Assembly (NCBI GenBank): GCA_029216955.1
Contig: JANAVB010003400.1
Coordinates: forward strand, 19,154,492-19,218,491
DNA from: Iris pallida
Lineage: Eukaryota > Streptophyta > Magnoliopsida > Asparagales > Iridaceae
Direction: 5' to 3'
Length of the DNA stretch: 64,000 nt
Shown: piece after piece, positions 11,311 to 21,955 of the stretch
Numbering within the stretch: position 1 is the stretch's first letter
Layout of the letters: every line of letters begins with the position of its first letter
Program-made: the position numbers and the translations under genes
The notes under the pieces: model-generated
What the model was told of the DNA's origin: nothing
Databases searched by the model: none
The model's input: the letters and a program-made list of their open reading frames with translations, nothing else

Positions 11311-12804
11311 GAACCGAGATAGCTGGAAGGGGGTACAGATACAATAATCGGAACAACTCATTGGCATTTCTTTAAAGAACAAAGGTGGATTCCGCTTCAT
11401 CCTGGGTGCTGTATACGGGCACAATAATCGGAGACTCCGGGAGTCCTTGCGGGAGGACATAGTGCACCTGGGTCATATGGCGGACAGCATGCATCTTTCT
11501 CTGCTCATCATGGGGGACTTCAATGCTATGATGCTTCGCCAGGAGAAGGTGGAGGGTCGTACTGTTCCGGATTCAATCTTATATGACTTCCAGAGATGTC
11601 TGCTTCTGTCTGGGATAAAGGGGCTGGAGAGAGCTGGCCATATCTGGACCTGGCACAACAAGGCTACATAGAATCGGATTGCATGTCAGTTGGATCGGAC
11701 CTTGGGCAATAGTGAATGGTTTCGGTGCTTTCCTAATTCGGTGGCGGAAGGTCCTGCGGCTGGTACTAGCGACCACTCTCCAATCCGAGTGAGCCTCTGT
11801 GAGAGACCTATTATGTGGTCGAGGCCGTTTCGGTATAATAATAGTTGGTACATGTCGGCTGGATATAAGGAGGTGGTTACGGGGGAGATGCAGCACTTCC
11901 GGGAAGGCACGGCTTAGTTCCGCATGGTTCATAAACTTAAGCAGATCAAGCGAGCGCTCAGGGGTTGGATGAAGATGAGACCGCGGTCTTCTCTGACGGA
12001 AAAAAAAGTCGAGCTTCAGGACACTCAGGTGGCTCTACAAGCTGACATTCTGAATGGGGAGTTGGCGGCTAAGGAGAAGACCCTGATTGAGGAGGTCAGT
12101 ATTATGAGATTATAGGAGGAGATTAGTACGGCACAGAGGACAAAATGTACCTGGCTCAAAGATATGATGTGATCCGCACCCGTCAGCACCGGAACAGCAT
12201 CCCCAGGCTTCTGAATGGCGAGGGACGTCTGGTAGGGGACCCGGTGGAGATTCAGGAGGAGGCCGTCAGATTTTATTCTGACTTATACCAGCAGACGGAT
12301 TACACTAGTACGTTCCCAGCCCATATCACGAAGAGGCTGGTGACGCACCATGGAAATAGCTTGCTATTGACCCCTGTGAGATTGGAGGAGGTGGAAGACA
12401 TTGTGATGAAGGCTAATCCTAACAAAGCAACGGGGCCTGATGGCTTCTCTTCAGGGTTCTTTAAGCGACACTGGGGTGTACTTAAGTTCTCTATTTTGGA
12501 GGCGGTTCAGGAGTTCTTCGCGGAGGGCAGGCTACTGAAGGAGATGAACCTGGTTCCTAAGAAGGAGGGCGCGACCTCGTTCGCAGACTTTAGACCCATT
12601 GCTTGCTGTAACTTTCTTTATAAGATTATTACTCATCTTATGTGCAGGCGTATGGAGGGGATTATGCAGGGTTTGTTGTCCCAGAATCATACATCTTTCA
12701 TCAAGGGCCGATCGATAGCGGAGCACAGCCTATTTGCACATGAGATGGTGAGAGAGTTCAGCAAACCTGGGAGGATAAAGGCTTGTCTGAAGCTTGATCT
12801 ATGA
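11311..12804 (+). pseudogene. LINE A ORF2, endonuclease and first partial RT
   Basis: ORF2 would nick target DNA and reverse-transcribe the LINE RNA. The AP-like endonuclease shows MGDFNAM (near 11510), TWHNKAT (near 11650), LDRTLGN (near 11690) and SDHSPIRV (near 11770). The frame is continuous from 11447 with nonsense codons at about 11669, 11915 and 12113, so decay is mainly by stops. A deletion in the LKD...YDVIRTR stretch (near 12165), shared with B and D, shifts the frame. A partial RT then runs from ANPNKATGPDGFSSGF to KACLKLDL and stops. Unlike the second RT copy it lacks the HTFLM residues before LVPKKEG. Confidence 0.85.
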
Positions 12805-13029
12805 AAAGCCTATGGCCGATGGTCGGATCGGACAGCGTGAGGCCACGTGGCGTGGAGCCATCCGAGCCGCATGAAGGACTTTTGGAGCCGCATGAGGCTC
12901 CTTCTGTTTTGAGCCGTATGGATTCCTGAAGGACATGAGCCGCATGAAGCTCCTTCTGTTTTGAGCCGCATGAGACTCCTTCTGTTTTGAGCCGCATGGG
13001 TTTTTCTTGTCTTTTTCCATGCTTCTACA
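12805..13029 (+). repeat. Spacer between two RT copies, with 26-bp repeats (LINE A)
   Basis: About 225 bp with four copies of a unit of the form GAGCCGCATGARGCTCCTTC TGTTTT. The part GAGCC-GCATGA-GGCTC can fold back on itself. The spacer ends in a pyrimidine-rich stretch and CTACAG, resembling a 3' splice site, just before RT sequence restarts. The same spacer is in B and D. Confidence 0.85.
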
Positions 13030-15790
13030 GTGATAAAGGCTAATCCCAACAAAGCTCCCGGACCAGATGGCTTCTCTTCAGGGTTCTTTAAGCGACACTG
13101 GGGTGTGCTTAAGGCCCCTGTTCTGGCGGCGGTACAGGAGTTCTTTACGGAGGACAGGCTTCTGAAGGAGATGAACCATACCTTCTTGATGCTGGTTCCT
13201 AAGAAGGAGGGAGCGACCTCACTTGCAAATTTTCGGCCCATTGCTTGCTGTAATTTTCTTTATAAGATTATCACTCATCTTATGTGCAGGCGTATGGAGG
13301 GGATTATGCAGGGATTGGTGTCCCAGAATCAAGCAGCGTTCATCAAGGGCCGGTCGATAGCGGAGCACAGCCTGCTAGCTCATGAGATGGTGAGGGAGTT
13401 CAACAAACCTGGGGGGATGAAGACTTGTGTGAAGCTTGACCTCCGGAAAGCTTATGATACGGTCAACCGGGACTTCCTGTGTCACTTGATGCTTGCAATG
13501 GGGTTCGATGAGAGGTGGGTTGCGAGGGTGAGGGAGTGCATTTGGTCCCCTACTTTCTCAGTCCTCATCCAGGGCACGCCGCATGGCTACTTCAGGAGCA
13601 ACAGGGGGCTGAGGCAGGGTGACCCCCTCTCCCCGTATTTATTTACCTTGGTGATGGAGTACTTTACATGCATGATCGATACGGCGGTGCATAGCAAGTG
13701 GATCGTCCCCCTTTTTCGGTTGGTGAGTCCGGTTGTCTCCCATTTGATCTATGCTGATGACTTATTGGTGCTACTCCAGCCTTCCATGCGGGGAATGAGA
13801 GCGCTCTCTGACATTATGGAAGAGTTCGGGCGGCTATCTGGGCTCCACTTAAACAGGGAAAAAAGCAGAGTCTACTTCAGTTCCCGGTGTACACAGCAGG
13901 AGGAGAGAGCCTTCGCCTTGGGAGTGGACAGAGGCGAGCTCCCAGTGAAATACCTGGGGTCCCGCTGACGGTCAACTATGCCAGAGAGCAGGATTGTTAC
14001 AGCTTGGTAGATTTTGCTCAGAGGAGAGTGGAAGGCTGGCAAGCTGCGGGTCTATCATTTGGCGGATGGATTGAGTTGGTGCGTTCGATTATTGCGGACA
14101 TCACGATGTTCTAGCTCCAGTCTATCCAGATCCCGATGGCCACTATTCGGAAAGTGGAGTCTATCTGTGCTGACTTCATCTGGAGGGGAGGGATGCATGC
14201 GATCTCTTGGGACCAGCTATGTCGTCCTCGGGAGGAAGGTGGAGTGGGACTGAGGCCTCTTCATGCGGTCAGGAAGGCCGTTTGTGTGAAGATGGCCTGG
14301 AGATTGATCAAGGGGGTCCCTTTGGACGGAATGGATGGCGAACAGATACCTAAGGCGGACTAATTTTTGGGCCTGCAGGATAGAAAATAATTTCTTGGTC
14401 ACGTTTAAGGCCATTCTGAGGTGTCGGCCGATGCTTAAGACCGCTATCTGCAGGAACATGAAAGATGGGACGACTACTGATCTCTGGCTTGATCCTTGGT
14501 TGGTAGGGGTGTAAACGGACCGGACGGACACGAACAGTCCACTGTCCGTGTTCGGTCCGTTAATGAAAATGAGTTCATACGGACGGACACGGACAGTTCA
14601 TTGTTCAAGTTCGGGCCGGACGAACACGGACAACCACTGTTTGTTAATTCAATCGGACGGTCCGCGGACAAATTAAATATATTACCAAAAGTTATTATTT
14701 TATTAAGATATCTTAATAGTTGGTTCAAAAAATCTAGTTGAAAGAAAATACAATTGAAGGTTATAGAATACAACAAACAATAGTAAAATGATAACAAAAA
14801 TCGAGACGGGACAACAAAAACTTGATACAAAACCAAAATATTTTGGCATAATTGATACAAAACCAAAAGGAGTCTCCACTATCGGACTGTTCGCGGACGA
14901 ATTCGGACCGGACATGGATATGACCGTGTCCGGGTTCGATTTTTAATCGGACCAAAAAAAATGTCCAAGTTTTGTTCGTTAATGAATCGGACGTTCCGCG
15001 GTCGAACCATTTATCGAGCCGGACACGTACGAACAACGGACTACTTTGTCCATTTTATACCCCTATTGGTTGGGTTTTAGATCCTTGCTGGAGATATTGG
15101 GAGGACAGCTGCACAAAGAGGCGGGCAGGGGGCTCACATGCAGTCGGATCATCCGAGATGGGATATGGAGGCCAGAAGGATATCCTTATACAGCTCAGCT
15201 AGCCGAGGAGATCTGCCTTATTACTATTGACGATAGCCAGCATGAGGACTCCTGGGGCTGGGCCTACCCAGGATCTGGGGGAGGGTCAGTACTATTCTGC
15301 TTTTGCAGCTGCTATGACATGGTTCGGACTCACCACGCCAGGCTGAGGAGGTGGACTTCATTTGGGGTAAGGAGATTGCCCGAAAAATGCAGCTATGTGC
15401 CTACCGACTTCTGCGGGACAGATTGATGACGAGAGACAGACTCCTCAGGTTTGGGATGCAGATCCCAGATGCCAAGTGTGTGCTATGCAACGGGGAGGAC
15501 GAATCTATGGGACATCTCTTCTTTGAATGCCCGACGACCTGGCACATATGGACTGAGCAGTTGCAGCTGAGAGAAGTTGGAGTGGATTGATACATCAGGA
15601 GCATTCTTAGCTGGATCCGAGATCACAGAGACAGGGATCCGAGGTGGGCCAGAAGAGCCAGAGTTCGTCTCGCCGCTTCCGTTTGGCACATCTGGAAGGA
15701 GCGGAACAGACGTATTTTCGAAGGCCTGACTACCCCTCATATTGGAATTCTACATAACATAGAATTCGATGTATCAGTAATGGCCCCATA
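13030..15790 (+). pseudogene. LINE A ORF2, second RT copy and C-terminal zinc region
   Basis: RT restarts at IKANPNKAPGPDGF and continues through fingers and palm. The catalytic YADD is at 13750-13761 within an intact 312-codon frame. A one-base loss at ~13956 (YLGSR where the others read YLGVP) shifts the frame, and a stop interrupts WLQS near 14112. After the MITE at 14504-15065 the C-terminal part continues. It includes the zf-RVT-type motif CVLCNGEDESMGHLFFECP near 15475-15530 and ends at LHNIEFDVSVMAP near 15788. Copy A keeps the AMGFDERWV stretch intact, where B and D share a frameshift. Confidence 0.87.
14504..15065. mobile_element. hAT-type MITE inserted in LINE A
   Basis: 562 bp flanked by a perfect 8-bp duplication TTGGTTGG (14496-14503 and 15066-15073). 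The ends are inverted: TAGGGGTGTAAACGGAC at the left and the complement of TAGGGGTATAAAATGGAC at the right. An 8-bp target duplication and this terminus are typical of plant hAT elements. There is no transposase frame. The uninterrupted site is present in LINE D (TTGGTTGGG at ~54835), so the insertion postdates the duplication of the locus. Confidence 0.93.
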
Positions 15791-15879
15791 ACATTAAATT
15801 TGGGGCATGAGAAGTTGTGATATTAGTGTATTGTAATACCTTTACCGCTATGTGCGAGGAATAAAACTTACCCTTTTTC

Positions 15880-15882
<3 letters not shown>

Positions 15883-15929
<47 letters not shown>
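15883..15929. repeat. (TA)n between the 3' ends of LINE A and LINE E
   Basis: A TA tract of ~47 bp. It is the centre of a palindrome because the two flanking LINE 3' ends are near-identical and face each other. Confidence 0.95.
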
Positions 15930-15933
<4 letters not shown>

Positions 15934-18900
15934 GAAAAAGGGTGAATTTTATTCCAAAAGCAATGCAATAATCTTACAACATACAATCAAAGTGGGACTC
16001 CCACTCTTCAGTTCCCCATAGCATTAACATCAAACTCTATGTTATGGAGGATGCCTACCGGAGGGGTGACCAGCCCCTCAAAAATCGACGATTTCGTTCC
16101 CGCCATATATGCCAAAATGAGGCCGCCAGTCGAACTCTGGCGGTCCAGAACCAGTCCTGCCATCTACCTCTGCTATCCCGGTGCACAGTGATGATATCCC
16201 CAATTCCCTTCCCGGTGTCACATCCACCCAACGCTCTACTCTGCTCAGACCAGATCTGCCATGCCAGGGCACACTCGAAGAAAATGTGTCCTATAGATTC
16301 ATTCTCTACACTACATACCACACATTTAGGATCTGGAACCTGCACTCCAAACGAACTCAGACGATCCCTAGTCAAAAGACGGCCCAGTAGAAGCTTATAG
16401 ACACAAAGCTGCATCTTCCTGACAAGACCCTTGCACTATACGAACTCGTAGTCAGAACTCTAAGGAAAGGTGCGCCGGATGAGGTTGTAGCAGCTCCGGA
16501 ATTGGAACTCTCCAGTTCTCGGAGCTGCTTCTGTCCGCTCCCAAATCCACCGATCAGCAGGCAAGTCCGGATCAATGGCAATAGTACTGATAATCCTACC
16601 CAGCTTCTCGGTAAACCGATAAGACTCCGACCTCCACTTCCCGTCGCGTATGATACGACTACACGTCAGCCCACGCCTGTCCTCCTGATGTGTCGGGGCT
16701 CTCCTGATGTCCAATACGATCTATCCAAGGATCCAGCCAGAGGTCCATTCCAGACCCATCCTTCATGACCTTCCGGATTACAGATTTGAGAACCCCTCTG
16801 TCTCAAGACATTCTTAAAAGTGACTGAGTGATTGTTGTCAGTAGCACAGATCCAGAAGTTTCCCTGCTTCACATATTTGCTGTGCATCCAGTCAGCCCAG
16901 AGGGACCCCCCGTTGATGAATCTCCATGCCAGCTTTAGCGCAGAGGCCTCTCTGATCTCCAGTAATGGCCTAAGCCCCACTCCTCCCTCCTTCCAGGGTC
17001 TACAGAGCTGCTTCCAGGAGATCACAGGCATAACCCCCCACCAAATAAAGTCTGCACAAATCCGCTCCACTTTCCTAACAGTGGCAACAGAGAGAATGGA
17101 TTGCAGCCAGAAATGAGCTACAGCCGAAATCACCGATCTGACCAGCTCGATGCGTCCTCCAAAGGACAACCCGGCGGCTTGCCAACCTTCCACTCTCCTC
17201 TGGACGTACTCCACCAGACTATGGCAGTCTTGATCCCGTGCATAGCTGACTGTGAGAGGGACTCCTAAATATCTCACCGGAAGATCACTCCTCTCAACTC
17301 CCAGCACATCGGCCCGCTTCTCCTTCTGGGGACATAGGGAGATGAAGTATACCTTGCTCTTTTCTCTGTTCATTTGAAGGCCTGAGAAGAAATTCAACTC
17401 TCCCATAATCTCTGCAATCGTCTGCATACCCTCCGTCGATGGCTGGATGAACACCAAGAGATCATCTGCATAGATAAGGTGGATAACTGGAGAATCCACC
17501 CTCCTGAACAATGGGACCAGCCTCCCACGGTGCACTGGCAGGTCCATCAAACATGTGAAGTATTCCATGACAAGCATGAACAGGTAAAGGGACAGAGGGT
17601 CACCTTGCCTAAGCCCACGGTTGCTCTGTAAGTACTCATAAGGGATGCCCTGGATGAGGACAGAGAAAGTAGGAAACGTGATGCACTCCCGGATCAATGT
17701 AACCCAGTGGTCCTCGAAACCCATGGCGGTCATCAGATGACAGAGGAAATCCCTATTGACCTTGTCATACGCCTTCCTCAGGTCCAGTTTCACACATGCT
17801 TTCTCCCCTCCAGGTTTGCTAAAGTCCCTCACCATCTTATGAGCCAGGAGGCTGTGCTCAGCGATCGACCTCCCCTTGATGAATGCAGCCTGATTCGGAG
17901 ATACCAAGTCCTGCATGATCCCCTCCATCCGTCGGCACATAAGGTGCGTAATTATCTTATAAAGATAATTGCAGCATACAATAGGTCTAAAATCCGTCAA
18001 TGATGTCGCTCCCTCCTTCTTTGGCACCAAGGTCAGAAAAGTGTGGTTCAGCTCTTTTAGTAGTTTCCCTTTGGTGAAGAATTCATACACCACCTCCAAG
18101 ACTTGATACTTCAGAATATCCCAATAGCGTTTGTAGAACCCACTGCTAAAACTATCCGGTCCGGGTGCCTTGTTGGGATCCGCCAACTTGACAATTGATT
18201 CCACCTCCTCCAAAGTAACAGGGCAAGAAGAATGATATTCCCATACGGAGTCACCAATCTCTTCGTAACAACATCTGGGAACACAGACAGGTAGTCAGTC
18301 TGAAAATATAACTCAGAGTAGTACCTGACAGCCTCGTCCTAGATCTCAGCCGGCTCCCCCACCAGGTTGCCATCCATATCAAGTAGCTGGGAGATGTGAT
18401 TCCTATGCTGTCTGGCCCGGATGACATCATAGAAGAACTTGGAACAACGATCGTCGTCCTTCAGCCAGGAACATTTGGCACGCTGAGCCGTGCTAATCTC
18501 CTTCTGCAGTCGCAAGATGTTGACTTCTCCGATCAGCTCCTTCTCTTTCGCCGCCAGGTCACCGTTTAGCATGTCATATTTTATGTCCTGCTGGATAGCC
18601 CGCAGCTCCACCTCCTTATCTTCTAAGGTAGACTTGGGCAACCCCTTCACCCAACTCCGTAAAGCCTTCTTCGTAGCCTCGAGTCGACGCACGAAGCAAA
18701 ACTGGACCGTCCCCTCCTGACAGCTAGTAAGCCCCTCTGAGACAGCCTCCAGATAGCCCTCCGAGGGATACCAATAGTTGTTGTACCTAAATGGACGGGA
18801 CTTCCCAAGAGACCGAGTAGTGAAGCATACCCTGATGGGGGAATGGTCGCTCGTCCCAGCGGCCAGGCCCTCAGCCGAAGAATTAGAGAAATGCCGGAAC

Positions 18901-21518
18901 CATTCCCTATTGCCCAGGGCTCTATCAAGCTGGCATGCAACCCTGTTCCGAATTGCTTTGTTATGCCAAGTCCAAATGAAGCCTGAGCACGACAATCCCT
19001 GGAGCCCCGCCTGGAGGAGACATCTCTGGAAATCATATAGGATAGAGTCTGGAACTGGACGGCCGCCCACCTTCTCCTCTCGATGCAGAAGGGCATTGAA
19101 GTCCCCGATCAGAAGAAGCGAAAGAGACGACGAATCAGCAACGGCGGCAACACTGGAGATATCGCTCCACAGGGACTCCTGTCTCCTCCTGTCGTTGTGG
19201 CCGTAAACCGCCCCCAGCAAGAACCAAAAACCATCCTTGTTCGAGAAGGAGATGGCGATCAACTGCTCCGTCATCAAGATCAAGTCCCCTTCCCAGCTCT
19301 TCGAGTTCCATCTGACCCAAATCCTGGGCATGTCACAGAGAGCCAGGTTGTGAAGTTGGGCCCAATGAGATAGGGTCCGCCAAGCAAGGGTCTTTTCACC
19401 TTTGATCTTAGATTCTAACAGTACAGAGATGTCGCACTTCTCTCTGTGAAGAACCCCACAAATCTCTCTCCACATCCCTATCGAACACGCTCTCCTCACA
19501 TTCCAGGCGATGATAGCTATTAATTAATGAGAGGATATTCTCCTGGGAAATACCCGAATCGGTACATGGGGAATGTACCATATTCGACGCTAATAGATCC
19601 TCCTCCATCCCAGTCGGAATTGCCTGCTGGAAAACGACCTGAGAGAGCACCATCGCCCAGACAGGGTTGTCAACACGCACCGCCTCCTGCCTGGCAGTAG
19701 GATGCCCCCCTCCCTGGAGGGACCGTCACTCAGCGGACCAACAGCACGTCGCTTCCTACAGTAAACATGCCCCTCAGCCGATCCACCACCCCCCTCCCCC
19801 CCCCCCCCGCTCCTCTCTCCCCGACGCCACCATGCCTCTGGTAGTCATACTCCTCTGCCCCAGACAAGTGATCAAAGCCCCAATCATAGGAGCTAGCTGG
19901 GTAGAGACAATGAGGCTCATTCTGCCATCATTCACTGGAGGAGTAGCCCCTCCCGTCAAGACCTCCTCTCCACTGTCATCTCTCGAATCCATGTCACGGG
20001 GTGAATCTGGAACCTCACTAAAGGGAATATTAGGCTCCACCGGGGGGGCTACTAACGAACAAGCACTGGCCAGATGTCCAAAACAAGTACATCGTGAACA
20101 GGTAGGTGGAACCCATTCGTATTCTACCTTCTGGGTTAGCACCTCTCCGGAAGGAATTTCATATTCCACCATCTTCGGTAACTCCCTCCCAGCCCGAATC
20201 TCCACAAAAATCCTGGCATACATCAACCTCGAACGGATGGCAGTAGCTTCATCCGCCTTCCGCCTTGATCAGGGTGCCCACCAAGCTCGCCAAACGCATC
20301 AGTAATGGGATACTACAGAACCGGACAGGAAACTCATGGAAGCGAATCCATACATGAATGGCATTCAGGACTTCCCACTCACATCTACGTTCTGGGTCCA
20401 TTCCTTCAGAATGATTAGCCTGTCGTCGAACGTCCAGGGGCCGCCTTGCAGGATCCTTGTGACATCCTCCGCAAGCCCAAACTTCACATAATAGAAGCCG
20501 TTCTCGCGAGCAAAGAACTCCTTACTGCCCTTAGGCTGCCAGACTCGTGTCGCATAACCCCGGATCTGTCCGTAGAAAGGCTTGTTGCCTAGGACGTACA
20601 GAACCAGAGTATTCTTCCAGTAGACGGTCACCTTCTCTATCTCCTGCGCAGGGAACGAGGCCCGAAAATCCCTCCCTGCCTTATTCGACGGCACGTACTC
20701 CATCGATATGGGACTTTTCGGTCCCACGGGTTTGCAAATATCTGCCCAGGACCTTCCGGGCCGTGGAGTCGCCCCATGTGGCCTGGGGACAACCCCCGGG
20801 GGGGAGACCTAGACCCCTGATCGCCAAGTTCTTCCACCTTGCTCTTTCTTTTATCCGCCGCGGTCGCCTTGGGCCGCCAGCCCACCGATCTCCCAGCAGA
20901 CGCCACAGGGCCACGGGCCGATGGCCGAGCCCCTGACCCGCCTTGTCGTCTGTCAGCAGAGTAGCGATCCCTAAAATGGCCCTGTCCTCCTCCTACCTTT
21001 CTCCCGGTCTTCGCCACGCGACGACGGGTAACCGTCGTCCATCCTCCTCCCTCCATCTGGCCCCCGTGAGATCCAGATCATGCTCCGAATTCGAAATTCG
21101 GAGCGTTGGAGACACCCGGAAGGTTCTAATCCCCGTCCGCTCCCATAGTCGGACCTACCATCACGAGCCCGTCGCGAACGCCGGAGGGAGTGCGCCTGAC
21201 CCCCCCGGCTGGGAGGAGCATCGAGCCACCGACCTGGGGGGTCCGCCTGACCCTCCCACCGTCGCTCCCCCTCCCAACCGCCTGGGGGGTCGTCTCCGCC
21301 TGCAGTAGGCCAGTGGGGTCCGCCCGACCCCCCCCCCCCACCAACGCTCTCGCCCCCCCCCCCCCTCTCTCCGCCTGTGAGGGCGCCGCCGCCGACCTAG
21401 GGGGACTGCCCGACCCCCCTTCTTTCCTGACTTCCTTCCCCCGCCGGCGAAGGAATCTGGTGGCCACGGGGAAGGGGGGTTCCTCGAAACCCTAGCCCGA
21501 TCGCGATCGCTCGGGGAA

Positions 21519-21521
<3 letters not shown>
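15930..21521 (-). mobile_element. L1-type LINE, copy E (subfamily 2)
   Basis: A near full-length minus-strand LINE of 5.6 kb with both ends in (TA)n. ORF1 (DUF4283 plus CCHC knuckle) and ORF2 (endonuclease, RT, zf-RVT) are in the expected order. It is related to, but clearly diverged from, subfamily 1 (A, B, D). Its last ~26 bases before (TA)n are nearly the same as in subfamily 1. It is the duplicate of F and G. Confidence 0.93.
16055..19523 (-). pseudogene. LINE E ORF2 (endonuclease-RT), lightly broken
   Basis: The endonuclease begins at ~19520 with AIIAWNV, its start ATG changed to ATA. It keeps LLESKIKG, VYGHNDRRR, IGDFNALLH, TWHNKA, LDRALGN and SDHSPIRV. A CAG-to-TAG stop lies at ~18342 and a one-base loss in a G run at ~18222 shifts the frame. 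RT is then open for 515 codons (18213-16666) with LVPKKEGATS, the motif-A region KLDLRKAYD and YADD at 17461-17472. The zf-RVT part (CVVCSVENESIGHIFFEC) lies in 16055-16414. Copy G is less damaged in RT. Confidence 0.9.

Positions 21522-21523
<2 letters not shown>
19510..21523 (-). pseudogene. LINE E ORF1 (DUF4283 and CCHC knuckle), broken
   Basis: ORF1 of plant L1 elements binds LINE RNA. A GC-rich N-terminal region (MASPSDRDRARVSR) starts at 21523; its ATG takes its AT from the flanking microsatellite. DUF4283 is recognisable by FFARENGFYYVKFGLAEDVT and ILQGGPWTFDDRLIILKEW (20365-20560). The knuckle CX2CX4HX4C is at 20059-20100. A tandem 7-base repeat (GGCGGAAGGCGGAT near 20265), shared with F and G, breaks the frame between DUF4283 and the knuckle. 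A further change near 20380 ends the DUF4283 frame early. Confidence 0.85.

Positions 21524-21583
<60 letters not shown>
21522..21583. repeat. (TA)n between LINE E 5' end and foldback element
   Basis: A TA tract of ~62 bp. It supplies the first two bases of the ATG of ORF1 of LINE E. Confidence 0.95.
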
Positions 21584-21825
<242 letters not shown>

Positions 21826-21955
21826 TAGCAGCAAAACCAAACATATCAAGAAAAACTTTCGCTTCTTCGTCTTCTGGAGCCACCATCCACACTCCAAGAA
21901 CATCGTCGCCACCGCTTGGAGCAGAGGCGACACCCTTGACCCCCTGGCCCGTGTC
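21826..21955 (-). other. Coding-like resident segment, unit 1
   Basis: One minus frame stays open through the segment and gives a protein-like, non-repetitive sequence with SGGDDVLGVWMVAPEDEEAK then VFLDMFGFAA. The same frame is open in units 2 and 3 with few replacements. It is cut on its 5' side by the LTR at 21956 and ends in (TA)n. It could be an exon of the minus-strand gene whose end lies at 48078-48812. The donor is weak and I do not recognise the protein. Confidence 0.4.

Larger units (their letters stand above)
10936..15882 (+). mobile_element. L1-type LINE, copy A (subfamily 1)
   Basis: A non-LTR retrotransposon: it has no LTRs, endonuclease, YADD-type RT and C-terminal zinc region are in one ORF2, and a 3' end with AATAAA is followed by (TA)n. 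Compared with copy D it has lost about 1.73 kb (D 49918-51648), joined at ~11311 over two shared G bases. That loss removed most of ORF1 and the start of the endonuclease. It carries a hAT MITE at 14504-15065. Copies B and D share its flanks, so it is one arm of a duplicated locus. Confidence 0.92.

Noticed and set aside
10960..11356. Proline- or glycine-rich frames on both strands
   Set aside because: They reflect C/G homopolymers in the ORF1 region of the LINE; only the plus frame corresponds to LINE ORF1. Similar frames at 21126-21523, 41804-42348, 49464-49939 and 60370-61000 were dropped unless they matched ORF1.
17707..18003. Plus-strand open frames opposite LINE E RT
   Set aside because: They are shadows of the minus-strand RT frame and have no recognisable domain. 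The same holds for 38368-38841 and 57257-57781.
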